Source of the DNA: Streptomyces hokutonensis
GTDB taxonomy: Bacteria > Actinomycetota > Actinomycetes > Streptomycetales > Streptomycetaceae
NCBI RefSeq assembly: GCF_000376565.1
Contig: NZ_BARG01000001.1
Coordinates: 20,954-84,953, forward strand
DNA length: 64,000 nt
Direction: 5' to 3'
A program made the translations under genes and the position numbers. Positions 35,650-44,737 of this stretch are shown in pieces; the stretch's first letter is position 1; every line of letters starts with the position of its first letter. The notes under the pieces are model-generated. The model saw only the letters and a list, made by a program, of their open reading frames with translations, did not search any database and was not told the DNA's origin.

Positions 35650-37161
35650 TCAGCCGGACACCCCGGACCCGATCTCCTCCCACATCGCAGGCAGCGCGGC
35701 CTCCACGGCCGCCGCCCGCTGCTCCTCCCGCCCGTACAGCACGCCGTACGTGAACGAGCTCTCCCCGGCCGCGTGCGCCACCGCGGACAGCTCCCGCAGG
35801 GTCTCGCGGACCATGACGCTGTCCTGGTGCTCGCCGAGCAGGCTGGTCAGCGACTTCATGGACTTGGCCAGCCCACGGGCCGGAGCGCCGAGCGCGGGGC
35901 TCGCCGCCTCGGCCGCGTACCGGGTGCGCTTGGCCTTCTTGCGGGCCTCGTGCAGCGCGAGGTCGCGGTCCGCGCCGGGCGGGGCCCCGATCGCCTCCTC
36001 GACGAGCGCCGAGACCTTCCCGAAGTCCTTGCGTACGGCCTTTCCGATCACCTTCTCCGGCTTGCCGGCCGCGTCGGGCAGCAGCGGCGGCTCGGCCACC
36101 AGCGCGTCCAGGGTGTCGAGCAGCGCGAGATACCGCTTGGAGTCCAGGACGCCGATCAGCCGCCGGCGCGAGCCGCCGCGCCGGGCGTTGGCCCAGGTGC
36201 GCATCCGCGTGCGGATCGGGCCGGAGACGAGCGTGCGGGGCAGCTCGGCGAGGACCGTCGTCAGGCGCTCGGTCATCACTTCCCGATCCCGGTCCACGCC
36301 CAACTCGCTTGCCAGCCACTTCAGTTCCTCGCCGACCGGGTCGGTGACCGTGCGGTCGAGCACCTTGCCGTAGGAGCGGAAGGTGCTGCGCAGCCGGCGG
36401 GTGGCGACCCGCATGCGGTGCACGGAGTCGTAGGCGTCCTGGCGTACGGCGGGGTCGAGTTCGAGGATCGCGTCGCGCTGGGCGCGGACGTAGGCGAGGA
36501 CGTGGTCGCCCGCGGTCCGGGGTTCCTCGGGGGCCGGGGGCGCCTTGCGCTTCTTGGACTTCTTCGGAGCGGTCTCCGCAAGCGCTCTGGCCAGCTTCGA
36601 CGCGGACGACGACGGTCGTACGCCCGCCTTGCGCAACCGTTTCTCCACCTTGTCGAGGAAGGCCGGGTCGCCGTCGTCGGCGAGTTCGACCTCGATCTCG
36701 GTCCACTGGGCGGTGCCGCCGCCGTCGGCGAGGCGTTCGGCGTGTACGGCGTCCACGCTGACCTCGGCGAGCAGCGCGCCGTCCGCGTCCACGAGGTGGC
36801 GCAGGTCCCGGTCGGAGCGGAGCCGGACCACGGGCAGCAGTTCGGCCTCGCGGACCCGGGAGCGGACCAGGCCGGCGAGGGTGCGCGGCACGGTGTCGGA
36901 GAGCGGCTCGTGGATCTCGTCGCGGACCCCGGGCGCGACCGGCACCTTCAGGTGCCAGCCCGCGTCCGAACCGCCGGTGCGGCGGCGCAGGGTGATCGAG
37001 GCCTTGGCCAGGCGCTCGTCGGGCGTGTCGTAGTAGACGGCGTCCAGGTTCGCGACGCCCTTGTCGATGACGGCCCGGACGCCGGCGACGCCGGTCAGGT
37101 CGGGCAGACCGCTCTCGTCGGACTCGTACTTACGCTCGATCTCGCGCTTTGTGTCCGCCAT
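35650..37161 (-). CDS. CYTH and CHAD domain protein
   Basis: A 503-residue protein. The N-terminal CYTH (triphosphate tunnel) domain (about 5-200) begins with the signature REIERKYE and has paired acidic/basic strands (DAVYYDTPDERLAKASITLRRR, GWHLKVPV, AQWTEIEVEL). The C-terminal CHAD domain (about 220-500) is helical and rich in conserved His/Arg (YDSVHRMRVATRRLRSTFR, LHEARKKAKRTRYAAEA, LGEHQDSVMVRETL). CHAD domains bind polyphosphate and CYTH domains hydrolyse triphosphates, so a role in polyphosphate metabolism is likely. A Lys/Pro linker (PKKSKKRKAPPAPEEPR) joins the two. It sits between the radical SAM gene and rodA on the same strand. Confidence 0.95.
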   Translation of the reverse strand: MADTKREIERKYESDESGLPDLTGVAGVRAVIDKGVANLDAVYYDTPDERLAKASITLRRRTGGSDAGWHLKVPVAPGVRDEIHEPLSDTVPRTLAGLVRSRVREAELLPVVRLRSDRDLRHLVDADGALLAEVSVDAVHAERLADGGGTAQWTEIEVELADDGDPAFLDKVEKRLRKAGVRPSSSASKLARALAETAPKKSKKRKAPPAPEEPRTAGDHVLAYVRAQRDAILELDPAVRQDAYDSVHRMRVATRRLRSTFRSYGKVLDRTVTDPVGEELKWLASELGVDRDREVMTERLTTVLAELPRTLVSGPIRTRMRTWANARRGGSRRRLIGVLDSKRYLALLDTLDALVAEPPLLPDAAGKPEKVIGKAVRKDFGKVSALVEEAIGAPPGADRDLALHEARKKAKRTRYAAEAASPALGAPARGLAKSMKSLTSLLGEHQDSVMVRETLRELSAVAHAAGESSFTYGVLYGREEQRAAAVEAALPAMWEEIGSGVSG

Positions 37162-37249
37162 GAACCGAATCTAGTTGCTGACGAGCCGGGATGGCAGAGG
37201 GCGTCCCAAATGAACCCCGGGAAAACCCGAGCGAACCCGCAGGTAGCGG

Positions 37250-38446
37250 CTATGCGGACATGGGGCGCTGGACCCGGATCGACTGGAGCAGACCCACCGC
37301 GATCCACACCGCGAACATCGACGTTCCGCCGTAGGACACGAAGGGCAGTGGGAGGCCGGTGACGGGCATGATGCCGAGGGTCATGCCGACGTTCTCGAAG
37401 GACTGGAAGGCGAACCAGGCGACGATTCCGGCGGCGACGATCGTGCCGTAGAGCTCGGTCGAGTCGCGGGCGATGCGGCAGGCGCGCCACAGGACCACGC
37501 CCAGGAGGACGAGGATCAGGCCGGCGCCGACGAAGCCCAGTTCCTCGCCCGCGACCGTGAAGACGAAGTCCGTCTGCTGTTCGGGGACGAACTGGCCGGT
37601 CGTCTGGGAGCCGTGGAAGAGGCCCGCGCCGGTGAGGCCGCCGGAGCCGATCGCGATGCGGGCCTGGTTGGTGTTGTAGCCGACACCGGCCGGGTCGAGG
37701 CTCGGGTTGGCGAAGGCGGCGAAGCGGGCGATCTGGTACTCGTCCAGGATGTGCAGCTGCCAGACGGCGACCGCGCCGATCGCGCCCGCGCCGAGCAGGC
37801 CGAAGATCCAGCGGTTGGAGGCGCCGGAGGCCAGCAGCACACCGAGCACGATGATGACCATGACCATGACCGACCCGAGGTCGGGCATCAGCATGACGAT
37901 CATCATCGGGACGGAGGCCAGGCCCAGGGCCTGGAGGACCGTGCGGTGGTCGGGGTAGGGCTTGTCGCCCGCGTCGACCCGGGCGGCCAGCACCATCGCC
38001 ATGCCGAGGATGATCGTGATCTTCACGAACTCCGAGGGCTGGAGCGAGAAGCCGCCGCCGAGCACGATCCAGGAGTGCGCGCCGTTGACCGTGGAGCCGA
38101 GCGGGGTGAGCACCAGCAGGATGCCGAACACCGAGGCGCCGTAGAGGAACGGGACGACCACGCGCAGGGTGCGGTGGCCGACCCAGATCACGCCGATCAT
38201 CAGGGCGATGCCGATGCCGGTGTTCATCAGGTGCCGGATCAGGAAGTAGTACTCGTCGCCCTGGTTGATCTCGGTGCGGTTGCGGGTCGCCGAGAAGACC
38301 AGCACCGAGCCGATCAGGGACAGGCCGATCGCGGAGAGCAGTATCGGCCAGTCCAGGCGGCGGGCCAGCGAGTCACGGGCGAAGACCCGCGTCCAGCCGG
38401 CCCGCTCGGGGCCGTATCCGGAAACGGAGAAGCTGTTGCCGGTCAT
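37250..38446 (-). CDS. rodA: SEDS-family peptidoglycan glycosyltransferase RodA
   Basis: A 398-residue membrane protein with about ten helices that polymerises lipid II into glycan strands as partner of a class B PBP. Family motifs include SLIGSVLVFSAT, NGAHSWIVLGG-FSLQPSEFVKI, GSGGLTGAGLFHGSQT, FVPEQQTDFVFTVAGEELGFVG and LPLPFVSYGGTSMFA near the C-terminus. The start codon overlaps the stop of the PBP2 gene by 4 bases (ATGA), showing translational coupling. In Streptomyces this mre-linked pair acts mainly in spore-wall synthesis. Confidence 0.97.
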   Translation of the reverse strand: MTGNSFSVSGYGPERAGWTRVFARDSLARRLDWPILLSAIGLSLIGSVLVFSATRNRTEINQGDEYYFLIRHLMNTGIGIALMIGVIWVGHRTLRVVVPFLYGASVFGILLVLTPLGSTVNGAHSWIVLGGGFSLQPSEFVKITIILGMAMVLAARVDAGDKPYPDHRTVLQALGLASVPMMIVMLMPDLGSVMVMVIIVLGVLLASGASNRWIFGLLGAGAIGAVAVWQLHILDEYQIARFAAFANPSLDPAGVGYNTNQARIAIGSGGLTGAGLFHGSQTTGQFVPEQQTDFVFTVAGEELGFVGAGLILVLLGVVLWRACRIARDSTELYGTIVAAGIVAWFAFQSFENVGMTLGIMPVTGLPLPFVSYGGTSMFAVWIAVGLLQSIRVQRPMSA

Positions 38447-40707
38447 GTGAGCATCCTCCGGCTTCCCCTTCTGCGCGGGCGCCTGCGGGTGTTGCTGTTG
38501 GTGGTGGTCGGCGAGGGCGAGGTGGCGGGCGGCTGGGTGTCGTCCGCGGCCGTGACCCCTCCCTCGGTCGCCTTCTCCTGCTGCTTCTCCAGCTCCTTGG
38601 CCGGGTCGGCGGTGATCTTCGGGGAGGCGATCGTGCCGTCGGCGCGGACCTTGGGGAGGCTGGTCTGCGGGGTGGGCAGCAGCGCCTTCTTCTTGTCGAT
38701 GGAGCCGTCGGCCTGGACGCCGTACATCGCGTTGTAGATGTTGCGCACGGCCTCACCGGAGGCGCCCGAACCCGTACCGGCCTGGGCGATCGTCATGACG
38801 ACCGTGTAGTCCTTCGTGTACGTCGCGAACCACGAGGTGGTCTGCTTGCCGTAGACCTCCGCCGTACCCGTCTTGGCGTGCAGCGTGATCTTGTCCTGCG
38901 GCCAGCCCTGGAACTTCCAGGCGGCGGTACCGCTGGTGACCACGCCCGCGAGGGCCTTGTCGATGCCCTTGTGCGTGGCCGCGCTGATCGGCAGCTTCGC
39001 CTTCACCTTCGGCTTGATCTCCGTGACGGTCTTGCCGTCGGCGCTGACGATCGCCTTGCCGATGGTCGGGACGTACTCGGTGCCGCCGTTGGCGAGGGCG
39101 CCGTAGATCATGGCCTCCTGGATCGGCGTGACGAGGGTGTCGCCCTGGCCGATGGAGTAGTTGATCGAGTCGCCCTCACGCATCTTGTTGCCTTCGAGGC
39201 AGTTCTCGTACGCGATCTGCTGGACGTACGTGCCGCCCTTCTTGCCGGTCTTGCACCAGTAGGCCTTGTTGGCCTCCCAGGTCTCCTGCTTCCACTTGCG
39301 GTCCGGGATGCGGCCGGTGACCTCGTTCGGGAGGTCGACGCCGGTGGTCTTGCCGAGGCCGAACTGGTGGGCCGCCTTGTAGAAGTAGTCCTTGGGCTCG
39401 CCCTTCTTCGGGTTGATGCCGCCGTCCTTCTTCCACTGGGCGTCGGCGAGACCGTAGAAGACGGTGTCGCAGGAGACCTCCAGCGCGCGGCCCAGCGAGA
39501 TGGGGCCGAAGTTCTCGCCCTCGAAGTTCTTGAAGACCTGGCCGCCCACCGAGTACGAACTCGTGCAGGGGTAGCCGCCGTCCCACGCGTAGCCGGCCTC
39601 GACCGCGGCGGCCGTGGAGACCACCTTGAACGTCGAACCGGGCGCCGACTGACCCTGTATGGCCCGATTCAGCAGCGGGTAGTCGGAGTTCTTGCCGGTG
39701 AGCTGCTTGTAGTCCTTGGCGGAGATGCCGCCGACCCAGACGTTCGGGTCGTACGTCGGCGCGGACGCCATGGCGACGATCCGGCCGGTCTTGGCCTCCA
39801 TCACGACCACGGCACCGGAGTCGGCCTTGTAGTTCTCGCCGGTGATCTTGTCGAACTGCTGGCGGGCCGTCTTCATCGCCTTGTCGAGCTGGTACTCGGC
39901 GACCCGCTGCACACGGGCGTCGATGCTGGTGACGAGGTTCGAACCGGGCTCCGGGGCATCGGACTTGGCCTTGCCGATCACCCGGCCGAGGTTGTCGACC
40001 TCGTAGCGGGTGACGCCCGCCTTGCCGCGCAGCTCCTTGTCGTACTCGCGCTCAAGGCCCGAGCGGCCGACCTGGTCGGAGCGCAGATACGGCGAGTCGG
40101 AGTCCTTGGCCTGGGTGATCTCGTCGTCGGTGACCGGCGAGAGATAGCCGAGGACCTGCGCCGCGTTGGCGTCGCCGGGGGCCGCGTAACGGCGGACGGC
40201 CTCGGGCTCGGCGGTGATGCCGGGGAAGTCCTCGGCGCGCTCGCGGATCTGCAGGGCCTGCTTGGCGGTGGCCTCGTCGGTGATCGGGATCGGCTGGTAC
40301 GGCGAGCCGTTCCAGCAGGGCTGCGGGGTCTTCGCGTCGCACAGCCGGACCTTCTGGATGACGTCCTCGGGCTTCAGACCCAGCACGCCGGCCAGCTTGG
40401 TGAGGACGGCCTTGCCGTCGTCGGCCTGCTTCAGCAGGTCGGTGCGGGAGGCGGAGACCACGAGCCGGGTCTCGTTGTCCGCGAGGGGCACACCGCGCGC
40501 GTCCAGTATCGAACCGCGCACCGCGGGCTCGACGACCTGCTGGACATGGTTGCCGGACGCTTCCTTCTGGTACGCGGATCCCTCCCGGATCTGCAGGTAC
40601 CAGAGGCGCCCGCCGAGGGTGCCGAGGAGGGAGAGGACGAGGATCTGGATGACGACGAGCCTGATCTGGACCCGTGGAGTCCGTCCGGTCTCCGGGATGT
40701 TGGTCAT
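38443..40707 (-). CDS. mrdA: Penicillin-binding protein 2 (class B transpeptidase)
   Basis: A 754-residue membrane-anchored D,D-transpeptidase that cross-links glycan made by RodA. One N-terminal helix (about 12-30) is followed by a dimerisation domain with GSILDARGVPLADNETR and GRSGLEREYDKELRG, then the catalytic domain with SxxK at Ser358 (STFK), the SxN-equivalent SCD in LEVSCDTVFYGLA and KTGT at 612-615. A long low-complexity tail (Pro/Thr/Ser then Arg-rich) ends the protein. It overlaps rodA by 4 bases. Confidence 0.97.
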   Translation of the reverse strand: MTNIPETGRTPRVQIRLVVIQILVLSLLGTLGGRLWYLQIREGSAYQKEASGNHVQQVVEPAVRGSILDARGVPLADNETRLVVSASRTDLLKQADDGKAVLTKLAGVLGLKPEDVIQKVRLCDAKTPQPCWNGSPYQPIPITDEATAKQALQIRERAEDFPGITAEPEAVRRYAAPGDANAAQVLGYLSPVTDDEITQAKDSDSPYLRSDQVGRSGLEREYDKELRGKAGVTRYEVDNLGRVIGKAKSDAPEPGSNLVTSIDARVQRVAEYQLDKAMKTARQQFDKITGENYKADSGAVVVMEAKTGRIVAMASAPTYDPNVWVGGISAKDYKQLTGKNSDYPLLNRAIQGQSAPGSTFKVVSTAAAVEAGYAWDGGYPCTSSYSVGGQVFKNFEGENFGPISLGRALEVSCDTVFYGLADAQWKKDGGINPKKGEPKDYFYKAAHQFGLGKTTGVDLPNEVTGRIPDRKWKQETWEANKAYWCKTGKKGGTYVQQIAYENCLEGNKMREGDSINYSIGQGDTLVTPIQEAMIYGALANGGTEYVPTIGKAIVSADGKTVTEIKPKVKAKLPISAATHKGIDKALAGVVTSGTAAWKFQGWPQDKITLHAKTGTAEVYGKQTTSWFATYTKDYTVVMTIAQAGTGSGASGEAVRNIYNAMYGVQADGSIDKKKALLPTPQTSLPKVRADGTIASPKITADPAKELEKQQEKATEGGVTAADDTQPPATSPSPTTTNSNTRRRPRRRGSRRMLT

Positions 40708-40786
40708 TGGTGCTGCCTCCCCCTCTCGGTGTGTGTATGAGTCATATACGACCTACCTGTGTGGCCGTACGCCAACTCCCGCGCCC

Positions 40787-41455
40787 TCAAAGCCGCTTGA
40801 CCCCCTTGATGCGCCCGGCCCGGGCCACCCGCGCGCGAGCCGTCTTCAGCTTCAGGCCGCCGCGCTGACCGCCGATCTTCAGGCCGGTGCCGGAGGCGAG
40901 CCAACCCGAGGAGATGTCGGCCGACTTGGCGGCGTTCGTCTCGGCGAGGGGGTCGTTGTCGGCGCGGCGGGCCAGCGCCATGACGCCGGGCACGATGAAC
41001 GGGGCGAGCAGCAGGTCGTACAGGGCGGCCGTGAACAGCAGGCTGGGCAGGCCGACATGGCGGGCCGCGGTGTCACCGACGAGGGCGCCGACACCGGCGT
41101 AGAGGAGGGTGGAGCCGATCGCGGCGGCGACCACGACGGCCATCGGGCCGGTCGCCGACTTCAGGCGGCCGTTCTCCGGCTTCGCCAGGCCCGCGAGGTA
41201 GCCGATGACGCAGAGCACGAGGGCGTAGCGGCCGGCCGCGTGGTCGGCGGGCGGGGCGAGGTCGGCGAGGAGGCCGGCGCCGAAGCCGATGAGGGCGCCG
41301 GTGACATGGCCGTAGACCATGGCGAGGCCCAGGACCGTGAGGAGGAGCAGGTCGGGGACGGCGCCCGGGAGGTGGAGGCGGGCGAGGACGCTCACCTGGA
41401 TCACCATGGCGACGACGACCAGCGGCACGGAGAGCAGGATCCGGTTGACACGCAT
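40787..41455 (-). CDS. mreD: Rod shape-determining protein MreD
   Basis: A 222-residue integral membrane protein with about five or six helices (LLSVPLVVVAMVIQVSVLA at the start, LLLLTVLGLAMVYGHVTGALIGFGAGLLADL with the typical G-x-G-LLxD turn, YALVLCVIGYLAGL). The C-terminal 60 residues are basic, longer than in Bacillus. It belongs to the MreBCD-PBP2-RodA complex. It starts 12 bases after the mreC stop and is followed by mrdA 79 bases on. Confidence 0.95.
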   Translation of the reverse strand: MRVNRILLSVPLVVVAMVIQVSVLARLHLPGAVPDLLLLTVLGLAMVYGHVTGALIGFGAGLLADLAPPADHAAGRYALVLCVIGYLAGLAKPENGRLKSATGPMAVVVAAAIGSTLLYAGVGALVGDTAARHVGLPSLLFTAALYDLLLAPFIVPGVMALARRADNDPLAETNAAKSADISSGWLASGTGLKIGGQRGGLKLKTARARVARAGRIKGVKRL

Positions 41456-41467
41456 GAGGAAGGGCTC

Positions 41468-42433
41468 CTACTGCTGTTGCTGGCCGTCGACCGGCGCGTT
41501 CGCGGACGGGGTGACCGTGACGGTCACCGTCGGGATCGGGGTCGGCTTGGGCTTCGCCGGCAGGACCGTGTCGCGCGGGTCCTTCTTCGGGGCCTCCACG
41601 ACCACGCCGACGATGTCGAGCTTGGTGAAGTTGACGTACGGCGTGACGTAGAGCGTGCGGGTCAGGCCGCCGCCGGAGGGGTCGACGCGGGAGACGACAC
41701 CGACCGGGACACCGGGCACGAACGGCTTGTCGGCCTGCGAGCCGAAGGTGACCAGCCGGTCGCCCTTCTGCACCTCCGCCTTGCCGTTGAGGAGTTCGAC
41801 GCGCAGCGGACCGTCGCCCTCGCCGGAGGCGAAGCCGAGTTCGTCGTTGCCCTCCATGCGGGTGCCGACGGTGAAGTCGGGGTCGTTGGCGAGCAGGACG
41901 GTGGAGGCGTCCGGGCCTACGGTCGTGACACGGCCGACCAGTCCGTCGCCGTTGAGGACGGTCATGTCGCGCTTGATGCCGTCGTTGGCGCCGACGTCGA
42001 TGGTGATCGTCCACGAGAAGCTCTGCGCGGCTCCTATCGCGATGACCTGGGCGCCCTTGATGCCGTACTGGCCCTCGCCGGCCACCTTCAGCATCTTGTC
42101 CAGCTGGCCCAGGCGGCTGCGGTTGCGGTCGTCGCTGCCGAGCTTCGCCTTGAGGGCCGCGTTCTCCTTCTCCAGGAGCGCGAGCCGGTCGTGCCGCTCA
42201 CCGGAGTCGCGGACCGCGGAGATCGCGTCGCCGACCGGGTTCACGGCGGACGACACGCCGTTCTCGATCGGGCCGAACACGGTGGCCGCGGCCCGGCGGG
42301 CACCCTCGACCGGCGAGTCCTGCCCTCCCCGGATGTCCACCGTGATCAACGCGAACGCGACGGCGATCAGCAGCACCAGGAGCAGCCGGCTCTCTCGTGT
42401 GTCCCTCACGTGCGGCGGCCGTGCCTTCCTCAT
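41468..42433 (-). CDS. mreC: Rod shape-determining protein MreC
   Basis: A 321-residue bitopic protein with one N-terminal helix (LLLVLLIAVAFALITV, about 17-32), a coiled coil (about 75-105; ERHDRLALLEKENAALKAKL) and the beta-domain typical of MreC (VIAIGAAQSFSWTITIDVGANDGI, GLVGRVTTVGPDASTVLL, GDRLVTFGSQADKPFVPGVPVG). The tail is Pro/Thr-rich. It links cytoplasmic MreB to PBP2/RodA outside. Confidence 0.96.
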   Translation of the reverse strand: MRKARPPHVRDTRESRLLLVLLIAVAFALITVDIRGGQDSPVEGARRAAATVFGPIENGVSSAVNPVGDAISAVRDSGERHDRLALLEKENAALKAKLGSDDRNRSRLGQLDKMLKVAGEGQYGIKGAQVIAIGAAQSFSWTITIDVGANDGIKRDMTVLNGDGLVGRVTTVGPDASTVLLANDPDFTVGTRMEGNDELGFASGEGDGPLRVELLNGKAEVQKGDRLVTFGSQADKPFVPGVPVGVVSRVDPSGGGLTRTLYVTPYVNFTKLDIVGVVVEAPKKDPRDTVLPAKPKPTPIPTVTVTVTPSANAPVDGQQQQ

Positions 42434-42578
42434 AGAAATGTGCAGAGGTTCGGGTATGCAGGTGTGTAGGAGGGCCCGTCAGATGTGAACGAAGGCCTAT
42501 GACGGAGCCTATGCCTCCGTATCAACGATCCGCCGCACGAGAAGAGATCATCCCGTACGGCGGAATCGAAGTGTTACG

Positions 42579-43610
42579 TCATCTGCGCGGCTGGGCGTCC
42601 AGAACCTGCTGGAGCGCCTCGAACTCCTCGACGCACTTGCCGGAGCCGAGCGCCACGCTGTCCAGCGGGTCCTCCGCGATGTGGATCGGCATACCGGTCT
42701 CCCGGCGCAGCCGCTCGTCGAGACCCTTCAGCAGGGCTCCACCGCCGGTCAGAACGATTCCGCGGTCCATGATGTCCCCGGACAGCTCCGGCGGGCACTT
42801 GTCGAGGGTCGTCTTCACCGCGTCGACGATCGCGTTGACGGGCTCTTCGATCGCCTTGCGGACTTCGCCGGCGGAGATGACGACGGTCTTGGGCAGACCG
42901 GAGACCAGGTCCCGGCCGCGGATTTCGGTGTGCTGGTCGTCGTCGAGGTCGTACGCGGAACCGATCGTGATCTTGATCTGCTCAGCCGTCCGCTCACCCA
43001 GAAGGAGCGAGTACTCCTTCTTGATGTGCTGGATGATCGCGTTGTCCAACTCGTCGCCCGCGACGCGGATGGACTGGGCGGTGACGATGCCACCGAGCGA
43101 GATGACCGCGACCTCCGTGGTGCCGCCGCCGATGTCCACCACCATGTTGCCCGTGGCCTCGTGGACCGGCAGGCCGGAACCGATGGCCGCGGCCATGGGC
43201 TCCTCGATGATGTGCACCTGGCGGGCGCCGGCCTGGGACGACGCCTCGATGACGGCACGGCGCTCGACGCCCGTGATGCCCGAGGGCACACAGACGACGA
43301 CACGGGGGCGGGCCAGATAGCGCCGCTTGTGGATCTTCAGGATGAAGTAGCGGAGCATGCGCTCGGTGATCTCGAAGTCGGCGATGACACCGTCCTTCAG
43401 CGGACGCACGGCAACGATGTTGCCCGGTGTCCGCCCGATCATCTTCTTGGCTTCGGAGCCGACCGCGAGAATGCCACCGGTGTTGGTGTTGATCGCGACG
43501 ACGGACGGCTCGTTGAGTACGATCCCGCGACCCCTGACGTACACCAGCGTGTTGGCGGTCCCGAGGTCGACAGCCATGTCACGGCCGATGAACGACATTG
43601 AGTTCCCCAT
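42579..43610 (-). CDS. mreB: Actin-like cell-shape protein MreB
   Basis: A 343-residue bacterial actin. Nucleotide-binding motifs are phosphate 1 [14 protein letters not shown], phosphate 2 [19 protein letters not shown] and adenosine [38 protein letters not shown] is also typical. In Streptomyces MreB is dispensable for vegetative tip growth and needed for spore-wall thickening. The start is the ATG at 43610 ([11 protein letters not shown]); the 27 extra codons upstream show no similarity. It is the first gene of the mreBCD-mrdA-rodA unit, and its promoter must lie in the 264-bp region upstream. Confidence 0.97.
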   Translation of the reverse strand: MGNSMSFIGRDMAVDLGTANTLVYVRGRGIVLNEPSVVAINTNTGGILAVGSEAKKMIGRTPGNIVAVRPLKDGVIADFEITERMLRYFILKIHKRRYLARPRVVVCVPSGITGVERRAVIEASSQAGARQVHIIEEPMAAAIGSGLPVHEATGNMVVDIGGGTTEVAVISLGGIVTAQSIRVAGDELDNAIIQHIKKEYSLLLGERTAEQIKITIGSAYDLDDDQHTEIRGRDLVSGLPKTVVISAGEVRKAIEEPVNAIVDAVKTTLDKCPPELSGDIMDRGIVLTGGGALLKGLDERLRRETGMPIHIAEDPLDSVALGSGKCVEEFEALQQVLDAQPRR

Positions 43611-43818
43611 CAGGATTCGTCTGGCCTTCCCGGGAGCTTTTGAGGGCTTTTCAGGTCGGCGAAGTGGGTGCAGTGACGTGAAGGCTTCCATCGTAGACGC
43701 GCCATCACGAACACTGCGCGAGGGTCTTCGCCATTGTCAGCATGTGAGGCGGCGCCTCGCTTGTGGAGACGGCCCAACGGGGGCACTCGTTCCCCCGATC
43801 GGCACGCATATGCCAAGA

Positions 43819-43842
43819 GACGGCCGGAAAATCGCGGCCGTC
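43819..43842 (-). terminator. Terminator of ndk
   Basis: GACGGCCG / CGGCCGTC stem with an 8-base loop, 32 bases beyond the ndk stop codon and upstream of mreB. Confidence 0.6.
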
Positions 43843-43874
43843 CCTGGTCAGGCATGTGGGTTACTGATGGAGAT

Positions 43875-44288
43875 TCAGGAACGCCCCGGGAAGAAGATCT
43901 TCACCTCGCGTTCGGCGGACTCCTCCGAGTCCGAGGCGTGGATCAGGTTCTCCCGCACGATCACACCGAAGTCCCCGCGGATCGAGCCCGGCGCGGCGGC
44001 GATCGGGTCGGTCGGACCGGCCAGCGCGCGCACCCCCTCGATGACCCGCTCGCCCTCGACGATCAGCGCGACGACCGGGCCGGAGGCCATGAACTCCACC
44101 AGCGGCTCGTAGAAGGGCTTGCCCTTGTGCTCGCCGTAGTGCTGCTCCAGGGTGTCCTGGTCCAGGGTGCGCAGCTCCAGCGCGGTGATCCGCCAGTCGG
44201 CCTTGCGCTCGATCCGGCTGATGATCTCGCCGGTCAGGCCACGACGTACGGCGTCGGGCTTGAGCAGGACGAGGGTGCGCTGGGTCAC
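43875..44288 (-). CDS. ndk: Nucleoside diphosphate kinase
   Basis: A 137-residue enzyme that balances NTP pools by phosphate transfer through a phospho-histidine. Motifs are TLVLLKPDAVRRGL at the start, GPVVALIVEGERVIEGVR, and the active-site His in ENLIHASDSEESAEREV. The start is the GTG at 44288, seven bases after AAGGAG; an upstream reading from 44309 lacks this support. Confidence 0.97.
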   Translation of the reverse strand: MTQRTLVLLKPDAVRRGLTGEIISRIERKADWRITALELRTLDQDTLEQHYGEHKGKPFYEPLVEFMASGPVVALIVEGERVIEGVRALAGPTDPIAAAPGSIRGDFGVIVRENLIHASDSEESAEREVKIFFPGRS

Positions 44289-44366
44289 GACGGGACTCCT
44301 TCTGATCATGATGGTGCGGGGCGGCTCACGACAAGCCCGAGGTTACAGGGCGTGTCCATGCACCCA

Positions 44367-44732
44367 TTACGCAACGTCAGGTGTAATGGGGTCCGCCTGC
44401 GCGGCCTGCGCCGCGAACCGCGCCTTCGCCTCGTCGATCTTGCGGCCGTAGTGCACCGACGCCCACCACAGGGCCGCGAAAATCACCCCGAGGAAGAACA
44501 TCGACGGCACCACGAAGCCCGCCGCGATCAGCGCGATCTGCAGCGCCCAGCCGAGCGCGATGCCGGCCGGCCGGGTCACCGCGCCGCACAGCGCGACCGA
44601 CAGGAACATCGCGATCCCGCACACCGTCCACACCGTGGACGTGGTCAGATCCGGGTCCTTCATGGCGACCAGACCGGCGAAACCGATCACGAAGAACTCG
44701 CCGAGCAACGTCGAGGAACAGAGCGTACGCAC
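44367..44732 (-). CDS. DUF4233-family small membrane protein
   Basis: A 121-residue protein with about four hydrophobic helices (TLLGEFFVIGFAGLVAMK, TVWTVCGIAMFLSVALCGAV, IALGWALQIALIAAGFVVP, MFFLGVIFAALWWASVHYG) and a charged C-terminal tail. The family is actinobacterial and almost always follows folC, but its role is unknown. The GTG start lies 5 bases after the folC stop and its GGGAGGGG binding site is inside folC, so translation is probably coupled. Confidence 0.88.
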   Translation of the reverse strand: MRTLCSSTLLGEFFVIGFAGLVAMKDPDLTTSTVWTVCGIAMFLSVALCGAVTRPAGIALGWALQIALIAAGFVVPSMFFLGVIFAALWWASVHYGRKIDEAKARFAAQAAQADPITPDVA

Positions 44733-44737
44733 GAGAG